40,132 nucleotides of DNA, from the NCBI GenBank assembly GCA_017886705.1, contig JAGHJJ010000082.1, positions 1 through 40,132 on the forward strand, read 5' to 3'. Every line of letters starts with the position of its first letter. Position 1 is the first letter of the stretch. This stretch comes from Bacilli bacterium. GTDB lineage: Bacteria > Bacillota_I > Bacilli_A > RF39 > UBA660. The notes beneath the pieces are model-generated. The model made no database searches. It saw only the letters and a program-made list of their open reading frames with translations, and was not told where the DNA came from. The position numbers and the translations under genes were made by a program. Positions 7,955 through 15,880 of this stretch are shown here, in pieces.

Positions 7955-8392
7955 CTACTTTTGTCTTTTCCTATAATAAGTAATCATATCAGAAGAGACA
8001 AATCCTAACTTACCTAAAGCATGCATCATAATTTTATTCTCTCTACCAACAAAATCCATAATAAAATTACAGTCTTTTTCTCTAGTTTCTAATTCTTCTA
8101 ACATCTGCCTTAATAATCCCTGTTTTCTATACTCATCTTTTACATAAGCCTGCGATAAATAGATACCGCGACCAGAATCAGCAAAATATAAATAAGAGTA
8201 TAAAAGAAAGCCAACACATTCTCGATTCACTTCAGCAATAATTACTTTACATATTTTATTTTGAAATAAATCTCGATCAATATTTTCAGAAAAATGACTT
8301 TCACCAAGCCCTGAAACTTGATTAATCTCTTTATGTGCTTCTAAAATAAATCCTTTATCATCCACTTGAGCATCTCGAAACGAAACATTCAT
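7955..8392 (-). CDS. GNAT-family N-acetyltransferase
   Basis: 145 residues, the usual size for a single GNAT domain. The acetyl-CoA-binding region is recognisable in AYVKDEYRKQGLLRQML (Q/R-x-x-G-x-L form), followed by a strand (CNFIMDFVG), the NKIMMHALGKLGF helix and a C-terminal Tyr-containing strand. It transfers an acetyl group from acetyl-CoA to an unknown amine. The strong AAGGAG ribosome site and a 168-base upstream gap suggest it is the first gene of the run 8392 to 5873. Confidence 0.88.
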   Translation of the reverse strand: MNVSFRDAQVDDKGFILEAHKEINQVSGLGESHFSENIDRDLFQNKICKVIIAEVNRECVGFLLYSYLYFADSGRGIYLSQAYVKDEYRKQGLLRQMLEELETREKDCNFIMDFVGRENKIMMHALGKLGFVSSDMITYYRKRQK

Positions 8393-8559
8393 AACAAATT
8401 CTCCTTACTTTCAAATTATTAATTTTCCAATAATAACTTCAAATGCATATAACATTTACACACTTACCTTCTAATATTTTTCTACCAGTTATTTTCAAAA
8501 TATATAATCAACCATATTCTATAATATATTTTGCATATAAGAAAGGACTAACATCTGAA

Positions 8560-9330
8560 TTAAATATCATTTTGATTACCAACATTACAGACTTTCTGTA
8601 AAGGACAATCCTCACATTTTTTCTTATTACAAAAACTATTTCCTACTTCCCATAAATATTTATCAATAGTACTAGCATCAACCATTAACTCTTTTCCGAC
8701 CATAATATAAGTATCAGATAATCGTTTAATATCTTTCTGATTTAATTTCTTAGAATCTATAATACCAGTAAAATAACTAATCTCTATATCATGTCTATCA
8801 ATAGGGATAATTTCTAAATCTTCCTTAAAATTACAAACCTTAGAATCACATATAATTCTAATCAATAAACCTCCAGTTTTTTGACCATACCCTGGAATAC
8901 TTTTTATAAATTGTTCTAAAGAGCGAACACTTTCTAAAGATTTTAAACAATACAAAAGATTGTCATACTTTATTAATACTTGCGATAACATCATCCATTT
9001 TTTAACAGCAACATTAGGATATCTAGGATGAACATGAGAAACTAAAATATTTCTAAGTTCTTCTTCTGACATAGCAATAACATAGTTAGGATTAAAAATG
9101 CAAGGATATTTCATATAAGTATCCATTAAATTATGATGATATATTTTAGACCTCATACCATAATCCAATAAACAAGAGTAAAACATATATATAAAGTATT
9201 TATTCGTTCCGTAAGTAATATTAACTGGATATTCTATAGTGGCAAGATTATTTTGATTTTGAAAATATTTCTTTAATAGCAACACTATTTCTCTACATCT
9301 TTGATAATCGATATTCAAAATAATCACCAC
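8560..9330 (-). CDS. Endonuclease III-like HhH-GPD DNA glycosylase with Fe-S motif
   Basis: About 252-256 residues. The helix-hairpin-helix is seen in SIPGYGQKTGG (about 165-175, with the Lys that acts as Schiff-base nucleophile in Nth), followed by IPIDRHDIEI, where the Asp matches the catalytic Asp of the family. The C-terminus ends in four Cys, CNKKKCEDCPLQKVC, a slightly shortened version of the Nth/MutY [4Fe-4S] motif. Expected role: excision of damaged bases and strand nicking. The N-terminal half is longer and less conserved than in Nth, so it may be a distinct subfamily. The start is either GTG 9330 or TTG 9318; it overlaps the upstream gene's TGA. Confidence 0.8.
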   Translation of the reverse strand: MVIILNIDYQRCREIVLLLKKYFQNQNNLATIEYPVNITYGTNKYFIYMFYSCLLDYGMRSKIYHHNLMDTYMKYPCIFNPNYVIAMSEEELRNILVSHVHPRYPNVAVKKWMMLSQVLIKYDNLLYCLKSLESVRSLEQFIKSIPGYGQKTGGLLIRIICDSKVCNFKEDLEIIPIDRHDIEISYFTGIIDSKKLNQKDIKRLSDTYIMVGKELMVDASTIDKYLWEVGNSFCNKKKCEDCPLQKVCNVGNQNDI

Positions 9331-10100
9331 TTTCTAAAATCATGATGTAAAACTCTCTCATCTAACTCTGCAAATCCATTTCTACTCCATAACCATAATG
9401 CTGTATGAATATCAATTGGCTTGTATTTAGTTCCCTGAAATAGCTCATCCCAACGAGCAATAACGATTTCTTGTACATGACTAGACAAAAACTCTTCTTC
9501 TGTTATTAAACCTAACTGATAAGTAGACTTACAAACATGCGTATCAGGAGCAACAGTTAAACTCTCAATATTTTTATACCCTCTATCTGTATATTGCCAA
9601 ATAACATACAACCAGTAATTACATATTTTTGTTCCTGATAAATAAGGAAATCTCTTTTTTTCTTTTTTCTGAACAAACTCTCGGATTTTATCCACATCAT
9701 TATGAAAAGTATCAAATAATTTACGAATATCACCGTCAAAAAAATCTACAAAAGTCTGACATAACGCTATCCATATTTCTGTTTGTTTATTTTTCTGTAA
9801 TGCTACTTTATATTTTGTTAAAGCAGTCTGAACTTCAAAAAAAGAATGATTCAATACTTCTTTAGGAAAAAATACAAACCTAGTTTCCTTATCTTGATAT
9901 GTCTTATTAGCAGCCTTCCATAACTCATACGAATTTCTTTGATAGTTTAATGCCATAGGCAAAGTAAAATACAAATAATTTTCTAACGACTCCTGAGGTA
10001 AACCTGGATTAGAATCTTCTGGCATCACTTCTCCACCAAGTAACCCCTGCTTCCACATCGCATATAAAATATCCACCTTTTTTAGTATTTCTTCTTTCAA
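9324..10100 (-). CDS. Divergent HhH-GPD-like protein
   Basis: About 258 residues, not a standard family match. Two stretches resemble the DNA-glycosylase fold: FPYLSGTKICNYWL, in the place of the HhH hairpin, and VAPDTHVCKSTYQLGL, which closely follows the VDTHVxRxxxRLGL block with the catalytic Asp. The HhH lacks the normal GxGxKTA form, and no Fe-S Cys set is present, so activity is uncertain. The start is TTG (10100). An ATG with a good ribosome site lies in frame 17 codons upstream at 10151, but TGA at 10107-10109 interrupts it after 14 codons. It overlaps the Nth-like gene downstream, so the two probably act together. Confidence 0.7.
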   Translation of the reverse strand: MKEEILKKVDILYAMWKQGLLGGEVMPEDSNPGLPQESLENYLYFTLPMALNYQRNSYELWKAANKTYQDKETRFVFFPKEVLNHSFFEVQTALTKYKVALQKNKQTEIWIALCQTFVDFFDGDIRKLFDTFHNDVDKIREFVQKKEKKRFPYLSGTKICNYWLYVIWQYTDRGYKNIESLTVAPDTHVCKSTYQLGLITEEEFLSSHVQEIVIARWDELFQGTKYKPIDIHTALWLWSRNGFAELDERVLHHDFRKW

Positions 10101-10186
10101 AACATATCACCCTTCTAACTCTTCTACAACTAATTTTACTTCTTTAAACATCCTTTTCACCTAAATAGTATATTCATCATTACTGT

Positions 10187-10690
10187 CTAATCATTATCTT
10201 TAACATAATCAATATAATGAGGTCTATTTCTATTTCGTTGATAATATGCATCGATACCATATTTCTTGATTTCAATATTACCATCTAACCATTTCTTAAT
10301 AGTTGATTTTTTATAAACACTTTCATTTACCTTATCACAAGGAAACTCACTACACTGAGCACAAAATAAAACACGATGCTTTTGTGTACATTCTGGAATA
10401 AAGCAACCTTTAATACAACAACTACTAGCTCTTCCATTTCTACACCCGCTACATTCAGGATTAGCATACTTCTTTAATTTCTTATGAAATAGCAAGTATT
10501 CATCTAACTTATGCCGATACTGTGCTTTTAAATTCTGATTTAAAAACTCCTGATGCCCCTCCAACAAATGTAATAATTCCATAGCATGATAACTAATATC
10601 ACCATAACTACAACCAGTACAAGTACTACAAAACATAGAACAAGGAGCAATCGCTAAAAGGATTTCATCACTTATTTTTTCCTTAACCAT
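10187..10690 (-). CDS. DUF3795-type cysteine-rich protein
   Basis: 167 residues with Cys clusters typical of DUF3795 proteins: APCSMFCSTCTGC at the N-terminus, then CSGCRNG, SCCIKGCFIPEC and FCAQCSEFPCDK. These suggest Zn or Fe-S binding. The C-terminus (IKKYGIDAYYQ) is the usual end of this family. The biochemical role is unknown. It is first in a run with the two HhH-GPD-like genes, separated from the next by 86 bases. The ATG follows AGGTGG. Confidence 0.85.
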   Translation of the reverse strand: MVKEKISDEILLAIAPCSMFCSTCTGCSYGDISYHAMELLHLLEGHQEFLNQNLKAQYRHKLDEYLLFHKKLKKYANPECSGCRNGRASSCCIKGCFIPECTQKHRVLFCAQCSEFPCDKVNESVYKKSTIKKWLDGNIEIKKYGIDAYYQRNRNRPHYIDYVKDND

Positions 10691-10713
10691 AATACCACCT
10701 AAAAAAATTATAA

Positions 10714-10747
10714 CAAAAAAAGACGATATTTCCTATCCAATATCGTC
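10714..10747 (-). terminator. Rho-independent terminator after the 179-residue protein
   Basis: A nine-base perfect stem (GACGATATT with AATATCGTC) is followed on the minus strand by seven T. It separates the gene at 10762 from the DUF3795 gene. Confidence 0.8.
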
Positions 10748-10761
10748 ATAATATCACTGAA

Positions 10762-11301
10762 TTATTTTCCTCTTTTAACAGGAGAAATTCTACCAATTTT
10801 TAAATTTTTATCCTTAACCATTTCTTTCGTAGATTTTTCTGCATTATGTTGTTGCGACTCAGAAACATTAAAAAAAACTTCTTCCCTAGCCATTTTCTCA
10901 AAATCACCTGAAATAGAATCATCTAATACCTCTAATACTTCACTACAATCGGTAAGGCAATTAAACATCATAGAACGCTCTATATTACATTTCAAAGCAG
11001 TTTTCTCATCTAAACTCATAGTATCTAAAAGTAAGGTAGCTACCCCTTCATCAATTGCTCTTTTTAAAGTATCAATATTTCTATTTAAAACAATCCTTTT
11101 AGCAGCAGAAATCATAATAGCAAGATCTTCTTTACCATGAGAAGCCGCAGCCAATGATAAAATAGAACTTTCTTCATCTCGCATATGAGATACAACCTCT
11201 ACCATTCCCTCTAAAGATAATTTTAACTGCTCAAGTCGATTAACATCAGCTAACCTACTTTCTAACTCTCGACCAAGTTTTACACATTCTTCTAAATCCA
11301 T
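10762..11301 (-). CDS. Hypothetical mostly helical protein, 179 residues
   Basis: Soluble, almost entirely helical, acidic, with a basic C-terminal tail (NLKIGRISPVKRGK). There is no signal peptide, membrane segment or known motif. It has a very strong AAGGAGG ribosome site and its own terminator, so it is a genuine gene. The family is not recognised. Located just downstream of coaD with a short gap; no functional link is evident. Confidence 0.75.
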   Translation of the reverse strand: MDLEECVKLGRELESRLADVNRLEQLKLSLEGMVEVVSHMRDEESSILSLAAASHGKEDLAIMISAAKRIVLNRNIDTLKRAIDEGVATLLLDTMSLDEKTALKCNIERSMMFNCLTDCSEVLEVLDDSISGDFEKMAREEVFFNVSESQQHNAEKSTKEMVKDKNLKIGRISPVKRGK

Positions 11302-11360
11302 AAAACTCCCTCCTTAATAGTTGCACCCTATTATACCATAAAATCTACAAAACACAAAAC

Positions 11361-11843
11361 TTATCTTCTCTTTAAAATCATCTGTTTCCGAACATCAGGG
11401 GCAACATAACGAGAAATATCTTTTCCTAAAGAAAATACTTCTTTAACCATACTAGATGATACAAATTGATATTCCTTATCTGCAAATAAACAAACAGTGT
11501 TAACACTACCATTAGAAATTTCTTTATTGATTTGTTGCATCCCTACTTCATAATCATAATCACTTAAACTTCGAAGACCTCTAACAATAGCTCCACACTC
11601 ATATGCTATCGCAACATCAACAGCCGCACCACTAGCAGAAATCACTCTAACATTTTGTATGTTCTCATATAATTTTTCAATTATCGCAACTCTTTCATCA
11701 ATGGAAAACATACCCTGCATTTTATTGGGATTGCAAAGTACTGCAACCAAAACTTCATCAAACAAATCACTTGCTTGCTCAATAATATTCATATGCCCTT
11801 TAGTAATAGGATCAAAACTACCGGGATATAACACTCTACTCAT
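11361..11843 (-). CDS. coaD: Phosphopantetheine adenylyltransferase
   Basis: This enzyme makes dephospho-CoA from 4'-phosphopantetheine and ATP, the penultimate step of coenzyme A synthesis. The nucleotidyltransferase signature YPGSFDPITKGHMNII is at the N-terminus. GLRSLSDYDYEVGMQQINK and the terminal SSSMVKEV helix match CoaD. The ORF track begins 19 residues early; ATG 11843 gives about 160 residues, the normal family length, and follows AGAAGTGA. No rsmD neighbour is seen. Confidence 0.96.
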   Translation of the reverse strand: MSRVLYPGSFDPITKGHMNIIEQASDLFDEVLVAVLCNPNKMQGMFSIDERVAIIEKLYENIQNVRVISASGAAVDVAIAYECGAIVRGLRSLSDYDYEVGMQQINKEISNGSVNTVCLFADKEYQFVSSSMVKEVFSLGKDISRYVAPDVRKQMILKRR

Positions 11844-11942
11844 AATATCACTTCTTTCTATATGGATATTTATATTATAAAGAAAAATCAAAAATAACAA
11901 AAATACATATATAGAATGACAGATATAATCAAAATTTATAAC

Positions 11943-11967
11943 TAAAAAACCACCCTAAGGTAGTTTT
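11943..11967 (-). terminator. Rho-independent terminator after the zinc-ribbon gene
   Basis: AAACTACC, a four-base loop and GGTGGTTT (one G-T pair) are followed by T residues on the minus strand, overlapping the stop codon region of the gene at 11966. Confidence 0.65.
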
Positions 11968-12241
11968 AATCACCAAACATTTCAAAAACTTCACCTAAGA
12001 AAGATTCTCTTTTTCTTTTCCTAGTATGACTAGACTTTTTAGCATTCTTTCTATCTTCTTCATCTTCATAATCATGACTATCTCTACGAGCTTCTTGATA
12101 AGTTTTTTCTTCCTTTTCAATCAATTTATCTAACTCTCCACGGTCAAGCCAAATACCACGGCATTCTGGACAATAATCAATCTCCACGCCTCTTTTTTCT
12201 GACATTAATAAAGTTACATCTTTACAAACTGGACATTTCAT
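11966..12241 (-). CDS. Small TFIIB-type zinc-ribbon protein
   Basis: 91 residues. The N-terminus, MKCPVCKD then YCPECRGIWLDRGEL, is the two-knuckle zinc ribbon of the zf-TFIIB family, with its characteristic GIWLDxGEL. The rest is a highly charged Glu/Lys/Arg-rich tail ending in LGEVFEMFGD. The role of these small proteins is not known; binding of nucleic acid or protein is plausible. Confidence 0.88.
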   Translation of the reverse strand: MKCPVCKDVTLLMSEKRGVEIDYCPECRGIWLDRGELDKLIEKEEKTYQEARRDSHDYEDEEDRKNAKKSSHTRKRKRESFLGEVFEMFGD

Positions 12242-12296
12242 AAATAATATCCCTCCTTTAATCTATTATACAAAAACTAAACAAGAAAAGAAACAC

Positions 12297-12398
12297 TTAT
12301 TTTTCCTCATAAGGATATTCCCAGAAACTTAGTTTTCCATTAATATAAATAGGATCTATTTTTTCTATATTTTCAAGTTGAAATCCATATCCTATTCA
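12297..12398 (-). other. Coding-like continuation of the ASCH gene beyond an in-frame TGA
   Basis: After the TGA at 12396-12398 the same frame stays open for 32 codons, reading IGYGFQLENIEKIDP then INGKLSFWEYPYEEK and a TAA at 12297-12299. This matches the normal C-terminus of ASCH proteins (a WKLEN-type strand and KGKLGLW-type ending). The gene has therefore lost its last strands through a nonsense change, unless TGA is read through. Confidence 0.75.
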
Positions 12399-12692
12399 AC
12401 TTGAATCTTTAACAACTCCAGAATAAACAAGAGGATCCTCTAAATTTAATTTTTTCTTCATTTTATCATCGATTGCTACACAGTCAGTAATAGTTGCTTT
12501 CGCTAGAATACATCCTGTAGGATAACTAAGACCTAAACTAGTAAACTTCTTCATAGCTTTCTTATCCACACTTTTCCCAGCATGAATTAAAATATCTCCA
12601 CGATACTTGGTCTTCCAAGTTCGAAATTCATATCTTTTTAATCCTTCAGCAATCAAAGTAGCGAATGGTTGCTTAATTGTAATTACTTTCAT
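12396..12692 (-). CDS. ASCH-domain protein, truncated by in-frame TGA
   Basis: 98 residues up to the TGA. MKVITIKQPFATLIAEG, then YEFRTWKTKYRGDILIHAGK, is the classic start of an ASCH domain, a PUA-like fold linked to RNA binding or modified-nucleoside hydrolysis. Intact family members of this group are about 125-135 residues, and the missing part follows in frame after the stop. AGGAGG precedes the ATG. It is probably an inactive allele or a read-through product. It diverges from the M16 operon. Confidence 0.8.
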   Translation of the reverse strand: MKVITIKQPFATLIAEGLKRYEFRTWKTKYRGDILIHAGKSVDKKAMKKFTSLGLSYPTGCILAKATITDCVAIDDKMKKKLNLEDPLVYSGVVKDSS

Positions 12693-12755
12693 AATTCCTC
12701 CTAATTAATTACTAGTATATCAAAATATATGATAAAATAAAACTGAGGTGTTTTT

Positions 12756-14009
12756 ATGAAAGAGATAACAATAGCAAATCCAACTTTAATAAAAAATGAA
12801 AACTTTGAAACCATCATAATAACAGTAATATTTCCATATCAAGAAAAAATAGAAGAACTAGCAAAACAAGCATTACTACCTGCCATGCTAATGTATATGA
12901 ACGAAGAATATCCTACAGAAGAAGAATTCCAAAAAGCATTAAAAGAAAACTACATCGTAGATTACTTTGCCAAACAAATAACAGTAGGAACATCCAATTC
13001 CTTTGCTTTCTATTTAGTAATTCCTGACAAATTAACACTAAAGAAAGACTATATCGAAAAACAAATATCTTTCCTAGAAAAATGTCTTTATCATCCTAAA
13101 TTAATAAATGAAGAATTCGATAATTTTGAATTAGATCGAGAAAAAGAAAATTTACTAATAAAATTAAAAAATACAGATAAATCCTTCCATGCCTATCAAA
13201 CCAAAAAATTACATAAATTAGTAGATAATGAAGGAATATTTTCTAGATCATTATATGACCATCAAGACCTAATAGAAAAACTAACCTCAAAAGAATTATA
13301 TAAGTTTTATCAAGAAAAAATTAAAAACAACCATCCTCTTATTTTTATCCTAGGAAATATAGAAAAACAAACTATACTACCTATCATAAAAAAATATTTT
13401 CCTACACTAAAAGAACAAGAAACATTAAAAACAAATTACAGACATTACCTAAAACCTTTTAGAATAACACCACAAGAAATAACAGAAGAAAAAAAGTTTA
13501 AAGACTCTAGCTTATCCTTAGTATATAAAGTAGAAAATATGAAAAAGGAAGACACGATTCTCTTAGGCTTACTAAAAAATATTTTAACGTCACAATCAAC
13601 AAGACTATTAAGTAAAAAATTAAGAGATGAATATAACTTAGTCTACTCATCATATGCAACCTTCTATCCCAACTTCGGAATCTTTGAAATAACAGCCTAT
13701 ATCAATCCCCTAAATAAAGACTTAGCCCTAGAAAAAATATTAGAAGTGATGAATGATATAAAACAAGAAAAAGAACTAAGACCATTAATAGAAAAAATTA
13801 TACGTAGAAGAAAAACAAGTTTAATTAGAAGCCTTGATAATAAATATTCCATATTAACAAATGAAATATATAAAAAACTAGATATAGCGTACACCGATAA
13901 AGAAAGCTACGACCTCTTAACAAAAGTAACAGAAGAAGACTTACTAGAATTCTTATCAAGACTAAAATTAGACACAATATATTTTTTAAAGGAGATGCAA
14001 GATGAATAA
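12756..14009 (+). CDS. M16-family peptidase-like protein without zinc motif (YmfF-like)
   Basis: 417 residues with the two-lobed layout of M16 peptidases: PFRITPQEITEEKKFKDSS in the linker region, then SLVYKVENMKKEDTILLGLL and the SKKLRDEYNLVYSSYATF block typical of the second lobe. The HxxEH zinc motif is absent, so it should be non-catalytic. In Firmicutes such proteins pair with an active M16 partner (YmfF with YmfH; AlbF with AlbE), and here the next gene overlaps by eight bases. It is cytosolic, with no signal peptide. GAGGTG precedes the ATG. Confidence 0.87.
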   Translation: MKEITIANPTLIKNENFETIIITVIFPYQEKIEELAKQALLPAMLMYMNEEYPTEEEFQKALKENYIVDYFAKQITVGTSNSFAFYLVIPDKLTLKKDYIEKQISFLEKCLYHPKLINEEFDNFELDREKENLLIKLKNTDKSFHAYQTKKLHKLVDNEGIFSRSLYDHQDLIEKLTSKELYKFYQEKIKNNHPLIFILGNIEKQTILPIIKKYFPTLKEQETLKTNYRHYLKPFRITPQEITEEKKFKDSSLSLVYKVENMKKEDTILLGLLKNILTSQSTRLLSKKLRDEYNLVYSSYATFYPNFGIFEITAYINPLNKDLALEKILEVMNDIKQEKELRPLIEKIIRRRKTSLIRSLDNKYSILTNEIYKKLDIAYTDKESYDLLTKVTEEDLLEFLSRLKLDTIYFLKEMQDE

Positions 14010-15246
14010 AATAGACAAAACAACATTAACTAATGGACTAACCATCTACTTCTATGAAGATAAAAGAAAACATACAACTATTTTCCAATTAATTACTTTT
14101 TTTGGTGGAATGTCAAAAGACTACAAAATTGATAACGTAGACTACCACTTTTCTGATGGCATCGCCCATATATTAGAACATTACTTAGTAGAATGTAATA
14201 AATATGGAAACTATATAGAAATTTTAGGACAACACGACATGAATAGTAATGCATGTACACAGGGAAAAATAACTAGATTTTTTTTCGATACTGTAGATAA
14301 TATAGAATTTGGTATAAAAACATTACTAAATTGCATATATTCTCCTGTCTTTACAGAAAAAAACTTAAACAAACTAAAAGAACCTATCTATCAAGAAATT
14401 AGAGGAAAAGAAAACAATAAGTTTTACCATGAAGATATTAAAGTACTAAATAACTGTTTTCATTCTTTATCCTTTAAAACAACTGGTGGAACAATAGAAG
14501 AAGTAAAAAATATAAGCTTAGAAGAAATCAAATTATGCTACGAAGCATTCTACCAACCATCCAATCAAATAATCATAGTTGCTGGTAACTTTAATAAAGA
14601 ACAAGTATTAAAAAAAATAAAAGAAGAAACAAAAACCATAAAAATACCAAAACACAAAGTAGAAAAAATAAATATAAAAGAAAAAAAAGAAGTCGTAAAA
14701 CAAGAAGATGAATTACTATTTCCAACACCTAAGACTTATACAGAAGTAACATATAAAATATCACTAGACCATCTATCTAACTTAGAACAATTAAAACTAG
14801 ATTTTTATATCTATTACTTTATGGAAATGACTACTAGTGTATCATCACCTTTGTATAAAAAAGTAATCAAAGATAAAATTATAACCGGTAGTATAAACAA
14901 ATCAAAAAAACAATTAGAAAATTATTTACTTTTATCGATAGGAAGTTATACAGATAAAAAAGAAGAATTAGTTAATAGTATCATAGAAGAATTTAAAAAT
15001 CCAACGTTAGACAAAGAGTTATTTGAAATAGATAAAAAAAATACCATACTAGAAATTATATTAAGAGAAGAAAACCTTTCTTCTATGATAAGTCCATTAA
15101 TTGGAAACATAGTAGATTTTAATTATCCCTATCCAGATACAATCGAAGATATAGAAAAGTTCTCTTTTGAAGAATTTAAAAAATTAATACAGTCACTAGA
15201 CTTTACAAACTATACAGTAACTACCATAAAAAATCCTAAAAATTAA
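14002..15246 (+). CDS. M16-family zinc metallopeptidase (YmfH-like)
   Basis: 414 residues. The inverted zinc motif HILEH is at residues 56-60, and a Glu in YQEIRGKE (about 132-137) supplies the third ligand, so this member should be catalytically competent. The rest follows the M16 fold (KLCYEAFYQPSNQIIIVAGNF strand region, second lobe from about 240). Peptidase work on small peptides is expected, together with the preceding non-catalytic partner. No bacteriocin or radical SAM gene is nearby, so a maturation role like AlbE/AlbF is not supported. The stop codon lies inside a terminator hairpin. Confidence 0.9.
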   Translation: MNKIDKTTLTNGLTIYFYEDKRKHTTIFQLITFFGGMSKDYKIDNVDYHFSDGIAHILEHYLVECNKYGNYIEILGQHDMNSNACTQGKITRFFFDTVDNIEFGIKTLLNCIYSPVFTEKNLNKLKEPIYQEIRGKENNKFYHEDIKVLNNCFHSLSFKTTGGTIEEVKNISLEEIKLCYEAFYQPSNQIIIVAGNFNKEQVLKKIKEETKTIKIPKHKVEKINIKEKKEVVKQEDELLFPTPKTYTEVTYKISLDHLSNLEQLKLDFYIYYFMEMTTSVSSPLYKKVIKDKIITGSINKSKKQLENYLLLSIGSYTDKKEELVNSIIEEFKNPTLDKELFEIDKKNTILEIILREENLSSMISPLIGNIVDFNYPYPDTIEDIEKFSFEEFKKLIQSLDFTNYTVTTIKNPKN

Positions 15247-15266
15247 AAACTTTTAGGATTTTATTT
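15232..15266 (+). terminator. Bidirectional terminator between M16 operon and DUF3298 gene
   Basis: A ten-base perfect stem, AATCCTAAAA and TTTTAGGATT, with a nine-base loop is followed by TTATTT on plus and A/T-rich sequence on minus. It can serve both convergent genes. Confidence 0.8.
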
Positions 15267-15795
15267 ATAATTGATCATAAGGAATAACTATTTTAAAGGC
15301 TCCAGAGGAATAAGGAGCAATCTGATATTCTGGAAAATAAATCATGATACCACGAGAAGTAAAGACAAAAGTTTGAAAATTAGATTTCTCCGGACTAGTA
15401 CCTTCAAATAATAATTCTTGATCATGAATATTAGGATTCTTAGAAAGAATCTTTCTACTTTCAGTTGATAAAATAGAAAGTAAATGCGCTTTTTCTCTTA
15501 CTAAATCATGAATAGTAATAATCTTATCACGGGAAACATCATATACAAAAGATGAAATTCTATGTTCAGGATGAGCACCACCAGTATAAAATGATACATA
15601 AAATATAACAGATAAATAATCTTGATAACTATACTCATCATGAGAAATATCTAAAGTATAAGTAAAATTCTCCTGAATTGGTTCCTTAGCATAATTCATA
15701 AACTCATGAATTGTTTTTTCTAAAAACTCTTGCATTGTCTGATTTAAAGTTAAATACTTAGTTCTCGGATAAATTACTTGTATTCCATTATTCAT
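15265..15795 (-). CDS. DUF3298 (RsiV-like) domain protein
   Basis: 176 residues from ATG 15795, chosen because GGTGATG precedes it; the longer start (15882) lacks a ribosome site. The C-terminus contains the DUF3298 hallmarks: SFYTGGAHPEHR, a DLVREKAHLL helix and the closing EYQIAPYSSGAFKIVIPY. Such domains occur in the extracellular part of RsiV, the lysozyme-sensing anti-sigma factor, and in related surface proteins. The chosen start has no signal peptide; the longer form would add a hydrophobic N-terminus, so the start and location are uncertain. No sigma factor gene is adjacent. Confidence 0.82.
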   Translation of the reverse strand: MNNGIQVIYPRTKYLTLNQTMQEFLEKTIHEFMNYAKEPIQENFTYTLDISHDEYSYQDYLSVIFYVSFYTGGAHPEHRISSFVYDVSRDKIITIHDLVREKAHLLSILSTESRKILSKNPNIHDQELLFEGTSPEKSNFQTFVFTSRGIMIYFPEYQIAPYSSGAFKIVIPYDQL

Positions 15796-15880
15796 AACAT
15801 CACCAATAAAATATATGTAAAAGTAGGAAAAAACTTGAAAAGAATACAAAAGAACGTTATAGTAAACACTAGGTGATAAC

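Noticed and set aside
9557-9865. ORFs at 9557-9739 (minus) and 9629-9865 (plus)
   Set aside because: Both are shadows of the HhH-like gene at 9324-10100 in other frames.
945-12398. Reassignment of TGA as Trp (Mollicutes code), suggested by in-frame TGA in the ASCH gene, the peptidase relic and upstream of the HhH-like gene
   Set aside because: Long genes such as nrdD and copA contain no TGA and use TGG for Trp, and reading TGA through at 945-947 would fuse the lipoprotein to the HD protein. TGA is a stop here.
12756-15246. Bacteriocin maturation locus of the AlbE/AlbF kind
   Set aside because: Neither a radical SAM enzyme, a precursor peptide nor a dedicated exporter is adjacent.
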